DNA from: Tridacna crocea
Taxonomy: Eukaryota; Mollusca; Bivalvia; Cardiida; Cardiidae
Length of the DNA stretch: 64,000 nucleotides
Assembly: GCA_943736015.1 (NCBI GenBank)
Contig: OX031060.1
Coordinates: 9,251,501 to 9,315,500, forward strand
Direction of reading: 5' to 3'
Shown here piece by piece: positions 37,501-49,500 of this stretch (position 1 is the stretch's first letter; each line of letters opens with the position of its first letter). Under the pieces are notes generated by a model. That model saw only the letters and a list, made by a program, of their open reading frames with translations, ran no database searches and had not been told where the DNA came from. Both the position numbers and the translations under genes were made by a program.

Positions 37501-40500
37501 CCCATTTTTAATTTCTTCATACTTGTTTCTTTCAATATATTCTGACATTTTCTCACTATCTTTTATTCCAATATTTTTTTATTTCTTTTGACAATTCTTT
37601 TCAGTTCTCCTCCCTTTTGTTGCACCAGAACTGTATTGTCTTCCCTTGTTTTGAAACATTTGTGTGGTGTGAAACTGTTGACAAAAATGTGCCATGTTTT
37701 ATTTTGACCCATGTTTTGTTAAGTTGTTTAAACAATTATGGTTTGATGTCCCTTTACAATGTTTGAGTTTATGTACTTGTTTTAGAACGTGGTTTAATGT
37801 TTGTTTCCAAGTGTGCCTTGTTTTCATGTCTGTGCTTTGTAGTGTTAATGTTACAGAGATTGAAAAAATCCAAACAGGGTTGTGGGTTTGGTCTAAAAGG
37901 AAAATTCTATGCCACCAGCACTGCTGTTGATGAGACTGATATTTGTATGTTTAATAGTTGTTTCAGTTTCAAATGTGGATATATTGCTTTGCTAAAACCT
38001 TACTAATCCAGAACTTGGTTTTGTCTGCTTTTAAAGCATTAAGCATTTGCTCTCTGTACCCGATACATGCAGTTTCTTTCTGTTAAGCAATTGGATAAAA
38101 TCCAAAATTCATCAAACAGGTTTTGGTTAAATTTACAAATAGCTGTACCAGATAAGGTTGTTGATTTTTTTATTCCCAAATTTACTTAAATTTACCCATA
38201 TAAGACTGCTACAGTTGTAATAAAGATGTTTCCAAGATTTGAGATGAACATGTTCTTTATTATTCCATGTAATTTATTTGAATCAAATCTGAAAGAAGCA
38301 GCGGCTTGGTCCACTGTTACTAAACAATCTACTAGATCAAATTTTGACTTCCATGATAGCCCCAACAGGAAGTCAAACAATTATAACTGATGAATTCAAC
38401 TTTCTTTACAACACTAATAGTCTATTCATATTAAGATAGAGAAGACGTATTGACTGAATAATGAAAATAAAGAAGTATTGGGTGACTATACTGGAACTGC
38501 TTGCAAGCTTTAGATGATAATGAGGCTAAACAGTTTACTGTGGTCAAGTTCCACATTATGTCTAGATACATAAACATCAGCCACATCTTTTACTGAAAAT
38601 TTTCTTCATTTTACTGACAAAACACGGACTGTGGTCAAGTTCCACAATTTTTGCTGAAGATTTTCTTCATGTTACTGACAAAACACGGATATATAACAAA
38701 AGAGAGCAAATGTATACTTCTTTTCCATGTTATGTGTTAAGCCAAAATGTGGCGTCTGTTTTGTTTGTAGGAGGTTTCAATGCTGGACAGGGTAACCAAG
38801 GAAACATCGCTAGTGCTATGGCCTCATTAATGCAGAATATGGCAAACTTCAGTGGAAACATGGGACCCAACATGATGGGTATGAAGATGGATGGAAACAT
38901 GGGCAACATGATGGGAGGGAATATGGGCAGTAACATGAGTGGCAGTATGGGAGGAAATATGGGTGGTAACATGGGTGGTAATATGGGTAATAACATGGGT
39001 GGAAATATGGGAAACATGGGTGGAAACATGGGAGGAAATATGGGTAACATGATGAATAATGGGATGGGAGGCAATATGAATGGCAACATGGCCAACATGC
39101 AAAGGAACAACATGGGCAACATGGGTGGAAACATGATGCAGAATATGGGTGGAGCCAACCAGCAATCAACCAATGGTGGAGCAGATGGACTCAACAATCA
39201 AAGTAAACCAGGTATCGATACAGAAAGTTGTAATGGTCAGATTTTTTTTGCCAAATTATTTATTCAGTGTTTGAGTGATTCATGTTAGCTTAATGTTACT
39301 TGTCTCCCCAAACCTTGAGGTGTGGAATAAACTTTCTGATCACTATTAGTATATACTTCGATGACTCGTGTTTAGTTTTGGAAAAAGCTAAAAAAGTTTG
39401 TCGCCCAATAATTGTCATCAATACATGAAGTTGTTCAGAATCTAGACAATTCTTTAATAGAAATATTGAAATGAAATAATAGAGACTGGTCATTGTTTAG
39501 TCTAAAATTAGTCTAAAATTTAGTGCAGAATACTCAAAATCAAAAAGGACATTTTCTGTCCCCCAATTTGTCTCTTCTGGTATTAGTATTTGGGATAGAC
39601 ATGTCTTTGGCTGCATACAATTTTTTGTTCATCTGATCAAAGTTTAGACTGCCTTGGAGGTTGTTCTGTGTTTCATGTTCAAATACATGTTTTCAAGTGT
39701 TAGGATTCTTGTGAGTCCATGTAAGAAAAATTCTTGTAGGACACCTCTTGTTAGCTTATCCTTGACAGCTTATTTCCTGTCTAACCTGTGTTTACATGTA
39801 ATTTTAAGTGTTTGAATAAATGTTTTAACTGCCACTTTAAGTGTTTTTTTAAAACATAAAAGTAGATTTTTACCTATATCAAAATTATTGAGGGACACTA
39901 GTTATGTTATTGTTCCCTATGTCAAATATAGGCAGAATCACAGATAAGCTCTCTTTTTGAACTCTTCTTTTTGTCATCATAAGCAGGAGGTTGTCTAATC
40001 AATGTAATTTTGTTTTTCATATTAAATAGATATAGACTGTGGTATATTATGAGACACTAATTTCATGTTGTTGTTTTTTTTCAATTCTTAATATTTGTTT
40101 CATGACATGTATGCAAAATTAGAAAAGAATCAACTTTTGAAAAGTTTCTGGAGCAGATATGCTTACTTCAATAGTTCAAGATAGGAGGAAAGAAAGCAGT
40201 AATAAAATCCAAGTAATACTAATCAAGACCAACATAGACATGTATAGAGGAACCAAGGGAGATAACCAACTAATGTCCCTCCTAATATGTTTTATGTATA
40301 AGAATTGCTCTGTGTAAGTGTGTCTTTGTCCATATTTATGTCTTTAACTGCTTTTAGACAGTGTCTTGCAAAATTGCCCAAACTTCATGTTTGAAAGAGA
40401 CAGTCTCTGTTTAACTCTTTACCAAACGACAAATTTATAGACTTCGTCCAAAATGAAAGCATTTGCAGACTACATAATAAACGTGACTGAAAAATCGAAA

Positions 40501-43500
40501 TTTGAATTGGAAAGGATGGAAAACCTTGTGGGTAAAGGAAAAAATGCTGGTTACCAGCATTTCCTCGTTTTCCCACAATGTTTTTAAAAGGCTTCTTTCT
40601 CAGGGTCATCAAAAGTAGGGATTGTGTTTTAATGGTTTAAGTCTTTTTCAAGTAACCTCTCCAGTTGGACACACTGTCTCATTATGACTGTCTGTGAGAA
40701 GATTGGAAATGATGTTGACCATGCTTCGTCAAAGTATATATACCTAGGAAAAGCAACAGAAATCAAGATGGCTTTTTCAGTTTGGGAAAAAGACCTAAAT
40801 ACTGTAGTGCATTTCAAGGCGTCTTTGATTGTAGTATATTGTAAAAGATTGGGTTAGTGTAGATTCACCATCAGACTGCAGAGAGGATACAGTCTTATTT
40901 TGAATCTCTTCTGGGTCCGTATTCACCAACCATTCTTAAGATCATTCTTTGCCATGTTCTTCAACATTTTTCTAACAGTGAAAGCAACAGAACATCTGAT
41001 TGGCTAAACCAAATAGTATTTGGTTTAGCCAATCTGAAGTTCTGTTACTTTCACATTGACAAAATTCTGAAGAATAATACTAAGAATGTTTTTAAGAATG
41101 GTTGGTGAATACAGACCCTGTTTAGAGGTGTGCACAGTGCTAAGTCATTTCCAATTGACAATCATATATGTTACATGTTACACCCACATTCATATAGCCA
41201 AGGTCATATGGAAGCGCAATAAATCTTTATTATCGTGTTTTTCAGCATCACTTTCTGGGTCTCTGTCCACTTCTAACAGCTCACTGAGTGGTTTTGCTGG
41301 CATACAGAGTATTGGCAATAACAACATGGCTGCCACAAGCATGTCCCCAAGCATCACCAATGGCCTCAATAATAATACATCGGGCATCGACGCCTTAACC
41401 CAGGCGTACACTGGAATTCAACAATACGCAGGTTTGTCAGGTTTACTCAGCCCCGCTACAGGTAAATGGCTCATTTTATATAATTTCAAAAATTGTCCAA
41501 TATCAATTCTGTGTTGAAGTGCTCCAGCAGGCTAAAGGGACGGGGATCCATGTGTTTTTATCTCTGTGTGGAACATTCATTGTTCTTGTTTGCTTTTTCA
41601 TACACTTGTTGCTTTGTGTATTCCAGGTTGTTTTTATCAAAATCGCACAATTTTTAACAAAATTTCTCATAGATTTCATACTTTTGTATTACTGTCCTCA
41701 AGTGCCATAGGTTAATACAAGAGCAGGGTTAGAAATAGTTGGGAAAAAAAAAAACATTTTACAAGAGAAAAATTCAATTGAGGATCCTAATATCTGTTTC
41801 TCTTAAGAATGATAGAAATTGACATTTGTTGTGGCTGTTAAAATGCATATAATATTCTAAAGGGAAAAAAAAAGGAAACCTGAGTACAGCAAACAAGAGT
41901 TATGTTTCTCTGCCTAAAAGTTTTAAACTATAAAAAATATTGAAAGTAACACTACAGTATGAAATCTACAGAAAGATAACCCACACATCCCAATACAATA
42001 ACTGACAGCTGAATTTGTTCCTTTTTATTAATCATCAAATTATGGAATGTTAAGGACGGAATTTTTATGGTTTGTTTTTGAAACCAGCCTTTACATTATT
42101 TTCACAAGATGTTCGTTACAGTGAAATAAGGAAATGAATTCAAATGGATGTTTTGTTTTCATCTTAACTCATTACCATACAAATGTAATTTTTGCTTTCT
42201 AAAACTATAGGAAAAGCAATTTCATTGTTGCCTGTATTGTTTAATATTTCACTGAAAAATAGATGGGTTTCTTAGGGGAAAGGTTGCTACTTTATACTAC
42301 CTGTACTGCTTGTGAAATACATTGACTCTTTGTGACCATTCTGTGTTTTTACTACCTTGAAGAAGAGGGCTTTTGGGAACATTGTGGGGAAAAGATGAGT
42401 TGCTGGTAGCAGGCATTTTCTCCTCATTCACAAATTTTTTGTACCATTTTGGAGACAATTTCGATCATTCATGTCATGTTTGTCAGTTATCTGCAAATGC
42501 TTTAAATGTGGAAAGATGTGTCATTTTGTAATTTACTGAAATGTATGGTAACAAGCTAATTTCTTGTTAAGAGGAATATAGGACACTTATTCCAAAATCA
42601 CCAAGTTTGATATAAGAAAGGAGAATTTTTATTTAGATAAGTAAATTTCATATTTACCATGTCATATTTTGAGATTTTCGTAAGCCCCAATGGCTAATGG
42701 AAAATGAATTTATGTCATGGGACAGTCTCTGTAGATGTATCTGTGCATCTTTAAACCTAAATTTTAATTCAAATATATTTGCTAGCTTTGGGCTAAGTCA
42801 AAATCCTCTACAGATTTTTGTCGAAAAAATTCAGTTCCATGGCTACCATGCTGATATAATCTTTATAATTCTCTTGTTTGGTTGTTTCAACAAGATTATT
42901 TTCACTACAAAATGACATGCATAATCTTTTTGTAGACTTTTTCATGCTGAATAGCGACTATGTTGAGAGAGAACATTTCTGATTTCATACAAAATGATTC
43001 TTTGTATCAAAATCTAGTATTAGTAGAAAATAGTTGTTATGATAATTATTTTTATAATATGAAATATAACAGTGTCCTGATGGCTACTAGGAAGGGTTAT
43101 TTGTTTTATTGGTCAGTGGAGCAATGCAAGGCCGTCGTGGCCCTTTTGCTACGGTAATTTATATCATAAAACCGCCAACCTATATTCTTCAATTGAATGT
43201 ATTTGTCCTTAAGGGTGTCTTTTTCTGACTTTCTATTCTATAATACCATGTAACTTGTTTGTCTGCAAGTGATTTATTTAACTTTTGTGAAATTTCAAAC
43301 GCGTGCAAAATTATCCTTTATAGCAGTGTGATATCTGTTCAGAAATTGTTAGTAAAATAACTCTGATATTAACTCATTACCAAACGAAAAATTTTAGGTT
43401 TGTCCAAATCGAAAGCATTTGCAGAAGACAAAATAAAAGTGACTGAAAATTTGAAATTTGTTTTGTGAAGGATAAAAAACATCGTGGGAAAAGGAGAAAA

Positions 43501-46500
43501 TGCTGGTTACCAGCATTTTCTCCGTTTCCCACAATGTTTTCCAAAGGCTTCTTTCTTAGGGTCGTCAAAAGTAGGTAATGGGTTAAGTCTGGGACTTGCT
43601 TAATTCGGAGCATTATTGAAATAAAAGCAAGTATACCATAAATGGATTAATGGTAAACAGAACTGAATATTCTAGTTTTTTGTTACACAACTCCCAGAAA
43701 AACCTTTGGAAGACTGAGCTTGAATGTTTGAGAGTGAATAGAATTCTTTTTGAGGATTTTGATTCATTCTTTAGAGCACACCCAGGAGCTTTAACAGCTC
43801 CAAGGAAAAGGCCTTCTGAATAACATTTTGGGAAAAGGAGAAAGTCTGTTAACCAGCATTGTCGCCTTTTCCCAAATTGTTTTCAATTTCTATTTTTGAG
43901 GTAGAGCTATTTTGTCATCTGCAAAAGCAATTTTAACAAGTCAAAAATTTTGCTGGGTCATAAAGATTTGACAGAATAAGGTTGTAAGAGGGTATTTTGA
44001 AAATTCTGAAATTCATTTGTCTGATTAAGAGTTTCAAGAGGACAGAATACAGAGTATAGCTATCTTGGCACTTTCTCAGCAAAAGGGATGACAACAAGGC
44101 TGTGCAGAGCATGAAGTACACTGGATTCATCAGTGTTTAATGTTCTGCATAATGCACCACAAATTTGGAAAATCTTTATTTGGTTATCTTTATTGACATT
44201 ATTGTCTCTGTCATCAATTTTGCACATTTTCTGTGGGGTTTTTTTTTTACAGAAGAAGGATGGTTGTTTTATTGTTATTAACTACTTTTTATTTGTTTAC
44301 ATGTTGGAGTGCATTATTTCCTAGCTACACAGTGTCTCTGCATGCCTCAGTACATTGCGCTAGAGATTGTTAAAAAAATGATAAAATTTACTCCAGAATA
44401 AATAATTAATTCTTTTTTGAAGAAGATTAAGAAATGAAATGATTATGGTCACAAGGTTGATCCTTGTTGTTTTTCATGATAAAATGAGCCATGACCCAGG
44501 CAAAGATATCTAGCTTTAGATATTGTATGGCATGCAGTTGTAGTCTCTTGTAACTTCTTGTGTTTTTTGCCTTTTCCTATCCCTGAGTGTATTGCATGCA
44601 CAATTTCATAATGTACGCTGTATCTGTAATTTGTCTCAGGTTTGAGTGCTGACATCAACTTTGGTGTTTTTTTTTCAAACTTGAAAACCAAATATTTTAG
44701 CACAATGTAGAAAAAAAAATAGGGTAAAAAAGTTACTCTGAAAGAAATACATTTTTAGCTCACCTGAGCAGGAAGTGCTAAGAGTGAGCGACTGTGATAG
44801 TGCTGTGTCCATCGCCAACTTTTTACCTTATGTACGCTCTAGAGGCCACATTTTTCGTCCGATAATCATGAAACTTGATCAGAATGTTTGCCTCAATGAA
44901 ATCTTGGACGAGTTTTAAAATTGGGTCATGTCGGTTCAAAAACTAGGTCACTAGGTCAATTTTAGAAAAACCTTGTGTACGGTCTAGAGGCCACATTTTC
45001 AGTTCGATACTCATGGAAGTTGGTCAGAAAGTTTGCCTTGATAAAATCGTGGACGAGTTTGAAAATGGGTCATGTGGGGTCAAAAACTAGGTCACTTGGT
45101 CAAATCTTAGAAAAACATTTATTATGCTCTAGAGGCCACATTTTCAGTCCGATAAACATGAAACTTGGTCAGAATGTTTGCCTCGATGGTATCTCGGATG
45201 AGTTTGAAAATGGGTGATGTCAGATCAAAAACTAGGTGATCTTGTGTAAGCTCTAGAGGCCACATTTTGAGTCCAAAACTCTTGAAAGTTGGTCAGAATG
45301 TTTGTCTTGATGATATCTTGGATGAGTTTGAAAATGGGTCATATCGGTTGAAAAACTAGGGTCAGAAACTAGGTCACCAGGTCAAATATTATGCCACATT
45401 TTCAGACAAAAACTCTTGAAAGTTGGTCAGAATGTTTGTCTTGATGATATCTCGGACGAGATTGAAAATGGATCATGTTGGGTCAAAAACTAGGTTACCA
45501 ATCTTAGAAAAACCTTGTATATGCTCTGGATGCCTGATTTTCAGTCCAACACTCTTGAAAATTGGTCAGAATGTTTGCCTTGATAATATCTTGGATGAGT
45601 TTGAAAATGGGTCTTGTTGGGTCAAAAACTAGGTCAATAGATCAAATTTTATATAAACCTTGTGTATGCTCTGGAGGACACATTTTCAATCTGATACTCC
45701 TGAAACTTGTTCATAATATTTGTCTTGGTGATATCTTGAATGAGTTTGAAAATGGGTCATGTGGAGTCAAAATCTAGGTCACTGGGTCAAATATTAGAAA
45801 AATCTCGTGTACACTCTAGAGGCCATATTCTCTGCCTGATACTCTTCAAACTTGGTCAGAATGTTTGTTTTGGTAATGTCTCAAAAGAGTTTGATAATGG
45901 GTAATTGTTGGGTCCAAAACTAGGTCACTTGGTCAAATCTTAGAAAAACCTTTTGTACGCTGTAGAGGCCACATTTTTAGTCCAATACTCATGAAATTTG
46001 GTCAGAATGTTTGTCTTACTGATATCTGAAAAGTGTTTGATAATGGGTAATGTCTGATACAAAACAAGGTCACTGGGAAACTAGATGGAAAATGGTTCAT
46101 GTTTGGTCAATAGACTCCGGTGAGCGATTTCAGGGCCATCATGGCTTTACCAAACTCTTTACCAAACAATTTTGACTTTTAACAACCCTGAGAAAGAAGC
46201 CTTGTGGTAACCAGCATTTTCTCCTTTTCCTACAATGTTTTCTACTCTTCCCAAAACAATTTTCAATTTTTGAGCCGCATTTATTTTGTTGTCTGCAAAT
46301 GCTTTCAATTTGAACCAGTCTTCAATTTCGTCGTCTGGTAAAGAGTTAATTGATGATATAATAATAAACTTAAATAATCCCAGAAGATTGAATGACCAGG
46401 ACCCTTTTTCCTTGCATAACAAGAATTTTTACAGCAAAAATTCAGAGACAGTTACTTAAAATTGAGACATGGTATTTGTGCTTCATATCCTGTCTTGGTG

Positions 46501-49500
46501 CAGTGATTTCCTGTTTATCCAGGTATAAATTCATGTTGAATGGGTTTCATCATGTCCTACTTGCCAAAAACCTTTATGAGTAGATTATTTTAGCTCCACT
46601 GCAAAAGTCATATGGGCTAATTTCATGGCCCAGTGTATGTCATGCTTCAAGGGATCAAAAATGGGTTCTTACAACCTTGAGGATGAAGCTGTTTAAAAAC
46701 ACTATGGAAAAGGAGAAAGTGCAGGTGACCAGCATTTTGTGCCTTTTTCACTATGTGCTTTATCCAAGCAAAAACAAATCCCATTGTTTGAGCATGCACT
46801 TGTAATTTGGATAAGTCTAAAATTTTGTCAATTAGCACAGAGGTAAAGGTCTTTGATCGATTTTCTTCTCCAACAGCTATGTTTGAATTCTATGGAGAAT
46901 GGCATGGATGATTTTTAGCTCACGTGAGCACAACGTGCTCAGGGGGGGCTATTGTGACCGGTCATCATCCATCCGTCTGTCCGTCCGTCCGTCCGTCCGT
47001 TAACAATTTCTTTAAAAATCTTCACCTCCAAAACCAGATGGCCAATCTTGATAGAACTTGGCAGGGATGTTCCTTGGGTGAAACTCTACAAAAGTTGTTC
47101 AAAGAATTTAATTCCATCAAAAACTCTGGTTGCCATGGCAACAAAATGGCTGAAAATGGAAAAAAATCTTCTTGTGACAAATTGTAAGGCAGGGAGCATT
47201 CATATTTTGTATGAAGCATCATTGGGTGACCCTTTACCAAAATTGTTAAAATTATTCCCCTGGGGTCATATTTGGGCTAGAGCATTCATATTTGCACACC
47301 CTATTTTACATAGAAACAAAGAAGGAAATCTTTAAAAAATCTTCTTCTGACAAACCATAATGGCTAGAGCATTCATATTTGGTATGTAGCATTATCTGAT
47401 GATCCTCTACCAAAACTGTTAAAATTATTCCTCTGTGCTCATATTTGGGCTCTGCCCGGGTGCAGCCTATTTTAAAATCTTTAAAAATCTTCTTGTGTCA
47501 AAACATAAGGCTGGGAGCATTCATATTTTGTTTGAAACATCATTGGTTGACCCCTTGCCAAAATTGTTAAAATCATTCAGATGGGGTCATATTTGGGCTT
47601 TGCCCGGGCACTCTCTATTTTACATAGAAACAAAGAAGGAAATCTTTAAAACTTCTGATGACAAATCAAAATGGCTAGAACATTTCTATTTAGTATGTAG
47701 CATTAACTGATGATCTTCTACCAAAATTGTTAACATTATCCTTCTGCAGTCATATTTGGGCTCTGCCTGGGCGCACCCTATTTTAAAATCTTTAAAAATC
47801 TTCTTGTGACAAACCATAAGGCGGAGGGCATTCATATTTTGTTTGAAGCATCATTGGGTGACACCTTACCAAAATTGTTAAAATTATTCCCCTGGGGTCA
47901 TATTTGGGCCTTTTCCCGGGCGCACCCTATTTTACAAAAAAAACAAAGAAGGAAATCTTTAAAAAGTTTTCTTCAGACAAATCATAATGGCTAGAGCATT
48001 CATATTTGGTATGTAGCATTATCTGATATCTTCTACCAAAACTGTTAAAATTATCCCTCTGCAGTCATATTTAGGCTCTGCCTGGGTGCACCCTATTTTA
48101 AAATCTGTAAACAACTTTTTGTGACAAACCATAACGGCTAGAGCATTCATATTTTGTTTGAAGCATCATTGGTTGACCCCTTACCAAAATTGTTAAAAAT
48201 TATTCCCCTGGGGTCATATTTGGGCTTTTGCCTGGGCGTACCCTATTATACATAGAAACAGAGAAGGAAATCTTTAAAAAATCGTCTTCTGACAAGTCAT
48301 AATGGCTAGAGCATTCCTATTTAGTATGTAGCATTACCTGATTATCCTCATCCAAAATTATTAAAATTATTCCTGTGCGGTCATATTTTGGCTCTGTCCA
48401 GGTGCACCCTATTTTAAAATCTTTAAAAATCTTCTTGTGACAAACCATAATGCCAAGAGCATTCATATTTTGTTTGAAGCATCATTTGGTGACCCCTTAT
48501 CAAAATTGTTAAAATTATTCCCCTTGGGTCATATTTGGGCTTTGCCCGGGCACACCCTATTTTACATAGAAATAAAGAAGGAAACCTTTAATAAATCTTT
48601 TTCTGACAAACCGTAATGGCCAGAGCATTCATATTTGCTATGTAGCATAATCTGATAATCTTCTACCAAAATTGCTAGAATTATCCCTCTGTGGTCATAT
48701 TTGGGCTCTGCCCGGGCGCACCCTATTTTACATAGAAACAAAGAAGGACATCTTTTAAAAATCTACTTGTGGCAAACCATAAGGGCTAGAGCATTCATAT
48801 TTTGCATGTAGCATCATCTAGTGACCCTTTATAAAAATAATTGAAATTATCCCCTTTGGGTCATATTTGGGCTCTGTGCCTTGGTGCACACTATTTCACT
48901 TAGAATCATGGAAGGAAATCTTTTAAAGTCAATTCCATCTAAAAAGGAGAAATTGTTTGTAACAAGCAATTTCTCCTTTCTCACAATCTTTTCTACCATA
49001 TAGATCACTTATTTTTCATTTCAAATACATTTTAAAATGTCATCTGCAATTTGTTTCAATTTGGAAAGGTCTAAAATTTTGTGGTCTGGTAATGGCTTAA
49101 ACAGCAAGTCAAAAAGGGAACAAGACACTGTGAAGAGAATAACTGATGATAAGCAGCAGTTTTTAGCTCCACTGGCCAAAGACAAAGAAGAAAATCTATA
49201 AACATCTTTTTGTGACATACCCCAGGGTATGCCTTATTTGAAAAGAATTAATGGCCTGCCCTTGATAAACCATATAAGTTACAAATATACTCAGGTGAGC
49301 GATATAAGACCATCATGGTCCTCTTGTTGACTGGATTTTGTTCTGATTTCTCAATAGATTATTTTTTAAAATATTGCTATGATGGGCTTCTTGACTTCTG
49401 TCTCTACACTATATATTTGATTAACGCATTACCAAATGACAATATTACAGGCTTGTCCAAATCGAAAGCATTTCCAGACGACGAAATAAAAATGACCAAA

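Larger units (their letters stand above)
46913..49330 (+). mobile_element. AGCTC-ended element, ACCTGAG variant, with a second type of tandem array
   Basis: It starts TTTTAGCTCACGTGAGCACA with ACGTGCTCAGG and CCGTCCGTCCGTCCGTCC, and ends ACTCAGGTGAGCGATATAAG with ACCATCATGGTCCTCTTGTT. From about 47050 to 48920 there are about eleven alternating units (AGAGCATTCATATTTTG, CCAAAATTGTTAAAATTATT, GGTCATATTTGGGCTCTGCC, CACCCTATTTTACATAGAAA), unrelated to the array at 44755. A MITE piece and a second left end are nested near the 3' side. Confidence 0.75.

Noticed and set aside
37855-37930. Possible extra CELF exon after TAATGTTACAG
   Set aside because: The frame in phase 1 runs to a stop after about 24 codons, with no conserved sequence and no convincing donor.
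38730-39197. Long minus-strand open frames opposite the Met/Gly/Asn exon
   Set aside because: They are shadows of a low-complexity exon: repeated ATG/GGN/AAY codons lack stops on the other strand. The + strand exon has proper splice sites and keeps the CELF frame.
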